DNA from: an uncultured cyanobacterium
Lineage (GTDB): Bacteria; Cyanobacteriota; Cyanobacteriia; CAKZMO01
DNA: 35,408 nt
Direction: 5' to 3'
Assembly: GCA_937128595.1 (NCBI GenBank)
Contig: CAKZMO010000222.1
Coordinates: forward strand, 1 to 35,408
Shown piece by piece: positions 19,999-28,330 of this stretch. The position numbers and the translations under genes were made by a program. The first letter of the stretch is position 1, and each line of letters begins with the position of its first letter. Under the pieces are notes generated by a model. The model ran no database searches, was not told the origin of the DNA, and saw nothing but the letters and a program-made list of their open reading frames with translations.

Positions 19999-20985
19999 AT
20001 GGCTACCACGAAAGAACGGAAACCGATTCTTCTAGATTTTGAAAAACCTCTAGTCGAACTTGAACAGCGCATCGAGCAAATTCGTGACTTGGCAGAGGAG
20101 AACGATGTCAATGTTGCGGAGCAGATTCGACAGTTAGAAATCCGAGCCTCTCAACTGAGAAAAGAAATTTTTGACACGTTGACTCCTGCTCAACGACTGC
20201 AAGTAGCTCGACATCCTCGTCGTCCTAGTACCCTTGACTACATCCAAGCGATTAGCGACGAGTGGGTAGAGCTGCACGGCGATCGCGCCACGGGTACCGA
20301 TGACCCGGCAATGGTCGGAGGCATTGCTCGCTTGGACGGTCGCCCGGTTGTGATCCTAGGGCATCAGAAGGGACGTGATACTAAGGACAACGTTGCTCGA
20401 AACTTTGGGATGGCCTCTCCCGGCGGCTATCGCAAGGCAATTCGCTTAATGACCCATGCCAATCGTTTCGGAATGCCCATCATCACCTTTATCGATACAC
20501 CGGGAGCCTATGCCGGGTTAGAAGCAGAGCGCTTAGGGCAAGGGGAAGCTATTGCTTATAACCTGCGCGAAATGTTTCGTCTGGATGTGCCGATTCTGTG
20601 TACGGTGATTGGAGAAGGTGGTTCGGGTGGGGCGCTCGGAATTGGAGTGGGCGATCGCCTGCTGATGTTCGAGCATTCTGTCTATACCGTCGCGAGTCCT
20701 GAAGCCTGTGCAGCCATTCTTTGGAAAGATGCTGGCAAGGCGGCTGAGGCGGCTGAGGCTCTTAAAATAACAGCGCCGGATTTGCTCGACCTCGGGGTGC
20801 TAGACGAAATTTTGCCCGAGCCAAGTGGAGGGGCCCATGCCGATCCGTTGCAAGCTGCAGCGACACTGAAGACCGCCCTCTTGAACCATCTATCGATGCT
20901 AGATGCGCTCACCAGTCAACAACGTCGAGATCTTCGTTACCAAAAGTTTCGGGCGATCGGCAAGTTTGACGAGATTCCAGCGTGA
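19999..20985 (+). CDS. accA: Acetyl-CoA carboxylase carboxyltransferase subunit alpha
   Basis: [92 protein letters not shown]. Confidence 0.98.
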   Translation: MATTKERKPILLDFEKPLVELEQRIEQIRDLAEENDVNVAEQIRQLEIRASQLRKEIFDTLTPAQRLQVARHPRRPSTLDYIQAISDEWVELHGDRATGTDDPAMVGGIARLDGRPVVILGHQKGRDTKDNVARNFGMASPGGYRKAIRLMTHANRFGMPIITFIDTPGAYAGLEAERLGQGEAIAYNLREMFRLDVPILCTVIGEGGSGGALGIGVGDRLLMFEHSVYTVASPEACAAILWKDAGKAAEAAEALKITAPDLLDLGVLDEILPEPSGGAHADPLQAAATLKTALLNHLSMLDALTSQQRRDLRYQKFRAIGKFDEIPA

Positions 20986-21041
20986 TGGACTGACTCCAAT
21001 GCATTTGAACCGTCTCGATTTGCTACGGTATGCGAATTGAA

Positions 21042-21066
21042 ATCGGAACTGTGATTCAGTTCCGAT
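21042..21066. repeat. 9-bp perfect inverted repeat downstream of accA
   Basis: atcggaact gtgattc agttccgat. Confidence 0.85.
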
Positions 21067-21079
21067 GGTTGTGCTGTTG

Positions 21080-21108
21080 CAAAGATGCATTGACTTGATG
21101 CATCTTTG
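21080..21108. repeat. 10-bp perfect inverted repeat downstream of accA (possible terminator/processing hairpin)
   Basis: caaagatgca ttgacttga tgcatctttg. Confidence 0.85.
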
Positions 21109-21248
21109 AAAGATTACTCAAGTTGCTTTGAGGGGACGGGCTTGGAACTCTTTGCCTAGCTCAGCTCATTCCTAAAAATTGAAGAATTTGACCCAAATCA
21201 GCGAATGTACCAGCGCCGTCAGTCAAAGCTTTTTCAGAATTTTTAATC

Positions 21249-21351
21249 TATAGCAATGCGCAGATAGGTTAGGACAGATATTGATGGAGAAGCCGCGCGG
21301 TGCGCGGCTTCTCCATCAACGATTGGTTTTATATCAGCGCGTAGCGCTATA
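21249..21351. mobile_element. MITE-like element, copy 1 (103 bp), with internal perfect 18-bp hairpin at 21281-21319
   Basis: tatagcaatgcgcagataggttaggacagata...gcgcgtagcgctata; imperfect terminal inverted repeats beginning TATAGC; near-identical second copy at 35296. Confidence 0.75.
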
Positions 21352-21997
21352 GCCATAATGTCAAGCGTCCTCGGGAGGTTGGTCTACAACGCGAATGTCA
21401 CGATGCTATAATAAAGTCGCAACAAAAGTTTACATGTGATGTGTGACTTTGTATCTAGATTGCTTTTAGCAATGGTTTCTGCGTGCTCTTGTTGAGAGTT
21501 TCGGGAAGAGATTACGCAGGATTCTCGCGATAGATTTGAAGATGACTGAACCTGGATATTGGTATTTGAAGAGACCGCTGAGATTAGCGTTTCTTAGTTG
21601 AGTTACCAAGGTTGGATTGTTTGAGTGCTACGGCTAGCAAGGTTCTAAGATGCAACGCCGAGTAATCTCGTTGAAGCTTGCAGCTTAGAAAACTCTGTCC
21701 AATTGGGAGGCATGGTTTTGGACTGAGGCAAATCTCGAGAATATAGAGTGCTTTGTTGGTGAGCCACGGCAGTAGCGGTAATTTGCATCAGATATTTGCA
21801 GCGCGATGTCTCAATCCAAATTCATCATCGTTATTCACAGTAAACGTTCCTACTCAATACGCTTGACTGTGCTTTTATCGAGCGCATTGATCTCTGAAAA
21901 GCCGAGCCTGAGATGTATGCATTAAAGCTTCGAAGGTCTACAGGTGCAATGTTCTTGTTCTCAAAACAATTGATGTAATGAAAGGTTGAAAATTTAC

Positions 21998-22723
21998 ATG
22001 ACAGGTTCAAAGGCTCGTCGCGCTCTGATTACTGGAGCGAGCAGCGGAATTGGCAAAGCAACAGCATTGTCCCTAGCAAAAGCTGGATTTCATATAGTGG
22101 TGTTGGGGCGTTCTCAAGCCAAACTGGATGCTGTTGTGTCTGAAATCCAGAAGCATGATGTTGATGTCCGTTCCTACTGCCTTGATTTGGCAAAGGTTGA
22201 TCAGGTGAAATCTTCTATGGAGGCAATCCTCCAAGACTGCGGTCAAGTTGATGTGTTGGTCAACAATGCTGGCATCGGGTACACCGGCACTTTGGCTGAG
22301 ACGCCTCTAGAAGACTGGCTTTACACCATGAATCTCAACCTGACTGGTGTCTTTCAGTGTATTCAGGCTGTGTTGCCAGGAATGCGCGATCGCCATCACG
22401 GCATGATTATCAACATCGCATCTATCGCAGCCAGCACGCCCTTTCCGGGCTGGGGAGCCTACAGTGTCAGCAAAGCGGGGTTGGTTGCATTGTCGAAGAC
22501 TCTGGCAGGAGAGGAGCGAGCCAATGGCATTCGAGTTGTGACCATCTCTCCAGGCGCGGTCAATACTCCAATTTGGGATACAGACACTGTTAATGCAGAT
22601 TTTGATCGCTCCAAGATGCTGACTCCTGACGTGATTGCTGACACAATTCTCCATGCGGTGCAGATGCCTGTCTATGCTGTCGTGGAAGAGATGACTGTGA
22701 CCCCTAGCGCCGGAGCATTGTAG
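21998..22723 (+). CDS. Short-chain dehydrogenase/reductase (SDR family)
   Basis: MTGSKARRALITGASSGIGKATALSLAKAGFHIVVLGR, NNAG, S...YSVSKAG catalytic motif. Confidence 0.93.
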   Translation: MTGSKARRALITGASSGIGKATALSLAKAGFHIVVLGRSQAKLDAVVSEIQKHDVDVRSYCLDLAKVDQVKSSMEAILQDCGQVDVLVNNAGIGYTGTLAETPLEDWLYTMNLNLTGVFQCIQAVLPGMRDRHHGMIINIASIAASTPFPGWGAYSVSKAGLVALSKTLAGEERANGIRVVTISPGAVNTPIWDTDTVNADFDRSKMLTPDVIADTILHAVQMPVYAVVEEMTVTPSAGAL

Positions 22724-22897
22724 TCAGAAGGGCTACGGTGAGAACCATGAGAATCAAGAACGAAACAAAGCGATGCTGACTCTGACGTATTGAAACGTAT
22801 TGCTTTAGCCTCTCTAGGTTCTTCAATCCAAGTTTCCAAGTTAAATTTCCAGATTGTTTTTCCAATATCAAGTTTTCGGAGATAGTGAACACGCACC

Positions 22898-23641
22898 ATG
22901 ACAATTTCTAGCAGCGGTATCAATAACGGCACTAGCGAATCGAACGCGGCAATGAATCGTGAAAGCGAATCTTTAGATACGCTGGATACGTCCAAAACGG
23001 TGTCGAGCCGCCCCGACCGCAACACGTCTCGCGGTCAAGAGTCGAGACACAATCCCCCCTCACCTGACTCGAAAGACAAGATGATGGATGCCGTACGTAC
23101 GATTTTGATGGGGGTGGGTGAAGACCCAAATCGTGAGGGCTTGCTCAAAACTCCCAAGCGCGTTGCTGAAGCGATGCATTTTCTAACCAGTGGCTACAAC
23201 CAATCTCTCGAAGAATTGGTGAATGGGGCCATCTTCGATGAAGGTCACAACGAAATGGTGTTGGTTCGAGATATCACCGCATTTAGCCTTTGTGAGCATC
23301 ATATGTTGCCGTTTATGGGTAAGGTCCATGTGGCTTACATCCCCAATCAAAAAGTAGTTGGATTAAGCAAACTAGCTCGCCTTGTGGAGATGTATTCTCG
23401 CCGTCTTCAAGTGCAAGAACGCCTGACTCGACAGATCGCGGAAGCAGTTCAGGAAATTCTGGAACCGCAAGGCGTTGCCGTCGTTATGGAAGCGACCCAC
23501 ATGTGCATGGTGATGCGAGGTGTTCAAAAGCCCGGTTCTTGGACAGTTACCAGTGCGATGTTGGGCGTGTTCCAAGATGAACAAAAGACTCGTGAAGAGT
23601 TTTTAAGCTTGATTCGCCATCAGCCAGCATTTTTTGCTTAG
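22898..23641 (+). CDS. folE: GTP cyclohydrolase I
   Basis: 247 aa; [92 protein letters not shown]. Confidence 0.97.
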   Translation: MTISSSGINNGTSESNAAMNRESESLDTLDTSKTVSSRPDRNTSRGQESRHNPPSPDSKDKMMDAVRTILMGVGEDPNREGLLKTPKRVAEAMHFLTSGYNQSLEELVNGAIFDEGHNEMVLVRDITAFSLCEHHMLPFMGKVHVAYIPNQKVVGLSKLARLVEMYSRRLQVQERLTRQIAEAVQEILEPQGVAVVMEATHMCMVMRGVQKPGSWTVTSAMLGVFQDEQKTREEFLSLIRHQPAFFA

Positions 23642-23706
23642 AAATTGGGTCAAAAAAGTTGTTGAGTATGACAGTTTCTGGAATGGCTGTCTTTTGAACT
23701 GTGTTT

Positions 23707-23745
23707 AGGGGTGGGAGTTCTTCAGTAGGAGAAACCCACCCTTTT
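23707..23745 (+). terminator. Probable Rho-independent terminator of folE
   Basis: aggggtggg - agttcttcagtaggagaaa - cccaccctttt. Confidence 0.7.
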
Positions 23746-23995
23746 CTGCATGTTGTATCTGCTATTTGCAAAACATTTTGCAAAAGCTCGAAGACGATAT
23801 CTTAACGTTGAGCCGATCTCAACCATCGAGAGAACTCAGTGCTTTTATCCTAAGTTAGTTGGCTCCTAGTGGGGCTGTGGCGATCGCCCTCCATCAGCGA
23901 ATAGGGGTATAAAAATGCTCAAATATGAACGATAGCCATCTACTGTCTTGGTGCTTTCACGGCATCGCTTAGTCGGAAAACGGGGTTCACTACAC

Positions 23996-26896
23996 ATGAT
24001 GGAGCTTCCTAACGGAGTGGTTACGTTTTTGTTCACAGACATTGCAGGAAGCACACGTCTTTGGGAGCAATCTCCTGAAGTGATGCGGCAATCTCTCCAG
24101 CGACATGATGTTCTTGTTGAGGAGTGTATTCGGAATGCAGGAGGGTTGACCATCAAGCCCAGAGGCGAGGGAGACAGCTTCTTTGCCGTGTTTAATCGAG
24201 CAACAGAAGCGGTAACAGCAGCAAGGTATCTCCAGCTCGGCATCATTCAAGAAAATTGGCATCCAGAGACCCCTCTCAGCGTGCGAGTCGCTCTCCATAC
24301 AGGCGAAGCCGATTTGCGCGATGGCGACTATTACGGCACAACTGTTAACCGCTGTGCTCGCCTGCGCTCGATTGGTCATGGAGGACAGGTTTTGCTGTCC
24401 CACGCGACTTACGAACTTGTTCAAGACAGTCTGCCAGATGAAATTACTCTGCAGAATCTAGGACGACATCGCCTGCGAGACCTACAGCGCCCAGAGGAGG
24501 TGTTTCAGCTTCTCCATCCCGAGCTGCCATCAGATTTTCCGCCACTCCGCTCTCTCAATGTAATTCCGAATAATTTGCCGCAGCAGTTGACGAGTTTCGT
24601 GGGACGAGAACAGGAAACACGGGAAGTAACTCAACTGTTGCAGACAACGAGATTGCTGACGCTGACGGGAGCCGGAGGCTGTGGAAAAACGCGGTTAGCG
24701 CTCCAAGCGGCAGCAGCAGTCTTGGAAGACTATGCTGATGGGGTGTGGTTCATTGATTTGGCTCCCGTCAATGATCCGAATCTCATTCCTCAGACGGTCG
24801 CTGAAGCACTAAACGTCAAGGAAGAGCCTGGAAATTCTCTCAACCAAACACTGCTTGACTTCCTGTGTGACAAGTCGATTTTGCTGGTGTTCGACAACTT
24901 GGAGCACCTGATGCAATCGCGAGACTTGCTGGCGCACCTTTTACAACGGTCAAATCCACAGCTCCGTGTGTTGGTCACGAGTCGTGAGATTTTGAGGACT
25001 CCGGGAGAAACCATTTTGCGGGTTCCGTCGTTATCAATTCCGTCAACGAGTCATCTTCCAACACTCGACAGCTTGACCCAGTATGAAGCTGTCAGGCTGT
25101 TTGTAGAACGGGCGGTTGTTGCGCGCCCCTCTTTCTTGGTGACGAGTGAAAATGCTCCAGCAGTGGCTCAGATTTGCCATCGTCTCGATGGAATTCCCCT
25201 TGCGATTGAATTGGCGGCGGCTCGTGTCCGAGTGCTGACTGTCGAGCAAATCAATGAGCGACTCGATGAGCGGTTTCGGCTGCTAACGGGAGGCAGTCGT
25301 ACTCTTTTGCCTCGTCAACAGACCTTGAGAGCTTTGTTGGACTGGGGATACAACTTACTCACGGAAGCGGAGAAAACACTATGTTATCGCCTCTCTGTTT
25401 TTGGTGGAGGCTGGACTTTAGACGCGGCAGAATCGGTTTGTGCAGGAGAGGGAATTGACGAATTTGAGGTGTTGGATCTGCTGTCGGCTTTAATCGATCG
25501 CTCAATGGTCGTGCTTGAGGAAAAAGAATTAGGATTGCGTTACCGATTTCTCGAAACCATTCGTCAGTATGGGCAAGAGCGGTTGCTGGAAGAAGGCGAG
25601 AAGCATCGTTTAGAACAGCGCTATGGTGACTTTTTCTCTCAGCTGGCAGAGGCATCCGCACCTAAGCTGCAAACGATCTCAGCGGGAGAGTGGTTGACTC
25701 GGTTGGATGCTGAAATCAACAATCTGCGAGCCGTGCTCAGATTCTATGAACGCAGTGAAAATGGAGCTGAGGCAGGTCTGAAGCTCGTGCTCAATCTAGC
25801 GATGTTTTGGACGCTGAGAGGTCACTGGGCTGAAGGACGCGAGTGGCTGGAGAAGTCGTTGGCGAAAGGATGGGTGCGATCGCCAACTGACCATGCTCAG
25901 GTGCTTGACTGTATTAGCGGCATTGCCTTGCGCCAGGGTGACTATGACACCACAAAGCAGCTCTATGAGAGGGATGCTAGTCCTCTAGAGGACTCATCCG
26001 GTGGAGCCCAAAGTGATCCGCTTGATATCGCTAGGCAGCTTTTCAACGTTGGCTTAGTTGATCTGTGTCAGGCCAACTATCCAGCCGCGCGTGCTCTTTT
26101 GCAGAAAAGTTTGGCCATTCGACAGCAGCACGACGATCGTTCTGCGATCGCCAGCTCTATGTACGTTTTGGGTATTGTGGCCGAATATCAGTTGTCGTTT
26201 GACAACGCCCAAGCTCTCTACGAAGCAAGCGCTCAGATCTGGCAAGAAACAGGCGATCGCTATAGCCTTGCCTACGCGGTTCAAAGCCTAGGGAACCTAG
26301 CCGAGAAGCGAGGAGACTACGACACGGCTGAATCGCGTTATCAAGAAAGTCTCGATATGCGGCGAGATTTGGGCGATCGCCAGGGCATTGCCTTCTCTCT
26401 CTGCTGTTTTGGCAGCCTTGCCGAACAGCGAGGAGACTATGCTAGAGCGCGATCGCTCTACAACGATAGTCTGACCATCCAACGGGAGTTGGGAGACAGA
26501 AATGGCATGCCCCAATCTCTTATTTATCTAGGGCGTGTTGCTGAAAAAGAGGAAAATTTTGTGACGGCCCAGTCTTTTTACAGACAGGCGTTAGCTGTTT
26601 GTTGGCAACAGAATCAGCGGTTACAGACAACGTTGTGTTTGGAGGGCATCGCTAGAGTGAAAATTGCTCAACAAGATTGTCAGTCATCCATCGGGCTTTT
26701 GAGTCGAGCATCTGTAATTCGGAAAGAGATTGGGTGCCCGGTTGCGCCCTTTGAGCGAGAACTCTACGACAAAGCAATGCAAGCTGCTCAACAAGAAATA
26801 AGCGTCGATATGTTTGCTCAACTCTGGACTGCTGGACAAATGCTGCCTCTAGATACAGCGATTGGAGATTGCCTGAGCTTGGCGGAGGCCAGCTAA
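23996..26896 (+). CDS. Class III adenylate/guanylate cyclase domain + STAND/NB-ARC-type ATPase + TPR repeats
   Basis: FLFTDIAGSTRLWE, RGEGDSFFAVF, YYGTTVNRCARLRS; P-loop LTGAGGCGKTRLALQAA, Walker B ILLVFDNLEHL; at least four C-terminal TPR units. Confidence 0.93.
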   Translation: MMELPNGVVTFLFTDIAGSTRLWEQSPEVMRQSLQRHDVLVEECIRNAGGLTIKPRGEGDSFFAVFNRATEAVTAARYLQLGIIQENWHPETPLSVRVALHTGEADLRDGDYYGTTVNRCARLRSIGHGGQVLLSHATYELVQDSLPDEITLQNLGRHRLRDLQRPEEVFQLLHPELPSDFPPLRSLNVIPNNLPQQLTSFVGREQETREVTQLLQTTRLLTLTGAGGCGKTRLALQAAAAVLEDYADGVWFIDLAPVNDPNLIPQTVAEALNVKEEPGNSLNQTLLDFLCDKSILLVFDNLEHLMQSRDLLAHLLQRSNPQLRVLVTSREILRTPGETILRVPSLSIPSTSHLPTLDSLTQYEAVRLFVERAVVARPSFLVTSENAPAVAQICHRLDGIPLAIELAAARVRVLTVEQINERLDERFRLLTGGSRTLLPRQQTLRALLDWGYNLLTEAEKTLCYRLSVFGGGWTLDAAESVCAGEGIDEFEVLDLLSALIDRSMVVLEEKELGLRYRFLETIRQYGQERLLEEGEKHRLEQRYGDFFSQLAEASAPKLQTISAGEWLTRLDAEINNLRAVLRFYERSENGAEAGLKLVLNLAMFWTLRGHWAEGREWLEKSLAKGWVRSPTDHAQVLDCISGIALRQGDYDTTKQLYERDASPLEDSSGGAQSDPLDIARQLFNVGLVDLCQANYPAARALLQKSLAIRQQHDDRSAIASSMYVLGIVAEYQLSFDNAQALYEASAQIWQETGDRYSLAYAVQSLGNLAEKRGDYDTAESRYQESLDMRRDLGDRQGIAFSLCCFGSLAEQRGDYARARSLYNDSLTIQRELGDRNGMPQSLIYLGRVAEKEENFVTAQSFYRQALAVCWQQNQRLQTTLCLEGIARVKIAQQDCQSSIGLLSRASVIRKEIGCPVAPFERELYDKAMQAAQQEISVDMFAQLWTAGQMLPLDTAIGDCLSLAEAS

Positions 26897-26904
26897 AGGA
26901 GTCC

Positions 26905-26950
26905 TGTACCATGCGATGCAGTGTGAAAGAGAGTGCGGTGACATGGTACA
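26905..26950. repeat. 9-bp inverted repeat just after the cyclase gene
   Basis: tgtaccatg (26905-26913) / catggtaca (26942-26950). Confidence 0.8.
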
Positions 26951-27101
26951 TTGCAATCTAGTTTGTGCTGCACCGCAACAGAGACGAGAGGCAAATCTAC
27001 AGGCAATCTACGGAGCAACTACAGACGACACGAGCAGGCATGAAAAAGGTATTCCTCCAATGAATAGTACCTATCTGTCGGTTCTAGATTGAAGATGGAG
27101 T

Positions 27102-27127
27102 TTTGCCTGAGACATTTGCCTGAGACA
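27102..27127. repeat. Tandem 13-bp duplication upstream of ridA
   Basis: tttgcctgagaca x2, perfect. Confidence 0.9.
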
Positions 27128-27163
27128 ATAGTCGTCTCCTTACCTTGACCTCTTATCGTATCC

Positions 27164-27559
27164 ATGATGAAACGAACCGTTATTCAGACCGATCAGGCTC
27201 CGGCTCCCGTTGGCCCCTACAACCAAGCGATCGCCGCATCCGGTACGATGCTTTTTGTTGCAGGACAGGTATCGCTCGATCCGAAGACTGGAACCATCGT
27301 GGGAGAGGGCGACGTGGAGGCACAGACTCAGCAAGTGATGAAAAATTTAGAGGCCATTCTCAAAGCCGCTGGGGCAGATTTTGGGTGTGTGGTCAAAACA
27401 ACAGTGTTCCTAGCCGATATGAATGATTTTGCTACGGTGAATGCGGTGTATTCTCAATATTTTGATGAGGCATCTGCTCCAGCTCGTGCTTGCGTTGAAG
27501 TCTCCCGTCTGCCAAAGGATGTGCAGGTTGAGATCGAATGTATTGCCATGATGACTTGA
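27164..27559 (+). CDS. ridA: RidA family (enamine/imine deaminase, YjgF)
   Basis: 131 aa; [72 protein letters not shown]. Confidence 0.96.
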   Translation: MMKRTVIQTDQAPAPVGPYNQAIAASGTMLFVAGQVSLDPKTGTIVGEGDVEAQTQQVMKNLEAILKAAGADFGCVVKTTVFLADMNDFATVNAVYSQYFDEASAPARACVEVSRLPKDVQVEIECIAMMT

Positions 27560-27583
27560 GACTGCAATGAGCTAAATTTCACT

Positions 27584-28057
27584 ATGGAACCCCGTAGATC
27601 CTCCGTTGAACGCCTGCGATCGCTCTTTAGTGACGAACATTTTCTAAGCTTTCTCAAGCTTGTCGAGTCCGTCGCTGCAAAGTTGCTGTCGATCGCAATG
27701 GTTGTTGTCCTGTTCGTTGCCGTTGTTGACCTGTTCATCTTCCTGGCTCAAGAAATCTTTGAAACGCCTCGTGGATTTTTCACGGTGACCTTGTTTGAGG
27801 TGTTTGGGCTTTTCCTCAATATTCTGATTGCCTTAGAAGTTTTGGAAAATATTACGGCCTACCTCAAACGTCATGTTGTGCAGGTAGAGCTGGTGATTGT
27901 CACCTCACTGACGGCGATCGCCCGTAAGATCATCATTTTCGAATTTAGTAAAGCCGGAGGACTGGAGCTGATTGGGTTGGGTGTGGCAATTCTAGCGTTG
28001 TCGATTAGCTATTTGATTGTGCGGAAAATCACACCCCAGCCAGAAGAGGCCGAGTAA
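27584..28057 (+). CDS. Phosphate-starvation-inducible PsiE-like membrane protein
   Basis: 157 aa, 4 TM; FLNILIALEVLENITAYLKRHVVQVELVIVTSLTAIARKIIIFEF. Confidence 0.83.
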   Translation: MEPRRSSVERLRSLFSDEHFLSFLKLVESVAAKLLSIAMVVVLFVAVVDLFIFLAQEIFETPRGFFTVTLFEVFGLFLNILIALEVLENITAYLKRHVVQVELVIVTSLTAIARKIIIFEFSKAGGLELIGLGVAILALSISYLIVRKITPQPEEAE

Positions 28058-28069
28058 CGGTTCTGGAAA

Positions 28070-28330
28070 GGAGCAGTAGCGTATGCTCCAATCTCGTAGA
28101 TCAATACACCGTCCCGACTTCAGGATCATATTTTGTGCTCGGCCATCGTCGGTCTTTCCGCATCCCTGTCGCTGAAATGTGACGACAAATTCGTCGATAT
28201 TTGAACAAAGAAACGAGTAAAGTTGAATTCGCTTGAGCATGGTTGGATAATGGGTCATCTCTTCAAGCACCGGATTGCCATACATGGGGCTTGCACCAAA
28301 GAGAGTTTGAGTGACGAATAATTTGAATGC
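28070..28330 (-). pseudogene. Probable relic of polyphosphate kinase (ppk1) N-terminal domain
   Basis: Reverse-strand MYGNPVLEEMTHYPTMLKRIQLYSFLCSNIDEFVVTFQRQGCGKTDDGRAQN resembles the PPK1 pattern FN.RVLEE...PLLERLKFL.IFSSNLDEFFMVR...TPDGRTPQQ; too short and lacking downstream domains. Confidence 0.4.

Noticed and set aside
23996-26896. Cyclase-STAND-TPR protein considered as a CBASS/Avs-like anti-phage system
   Set aside because: No effector, CD-NTase, Cap2/Cap3 or nuclease genes adjacent; the architecture fits known signalling cyclases.
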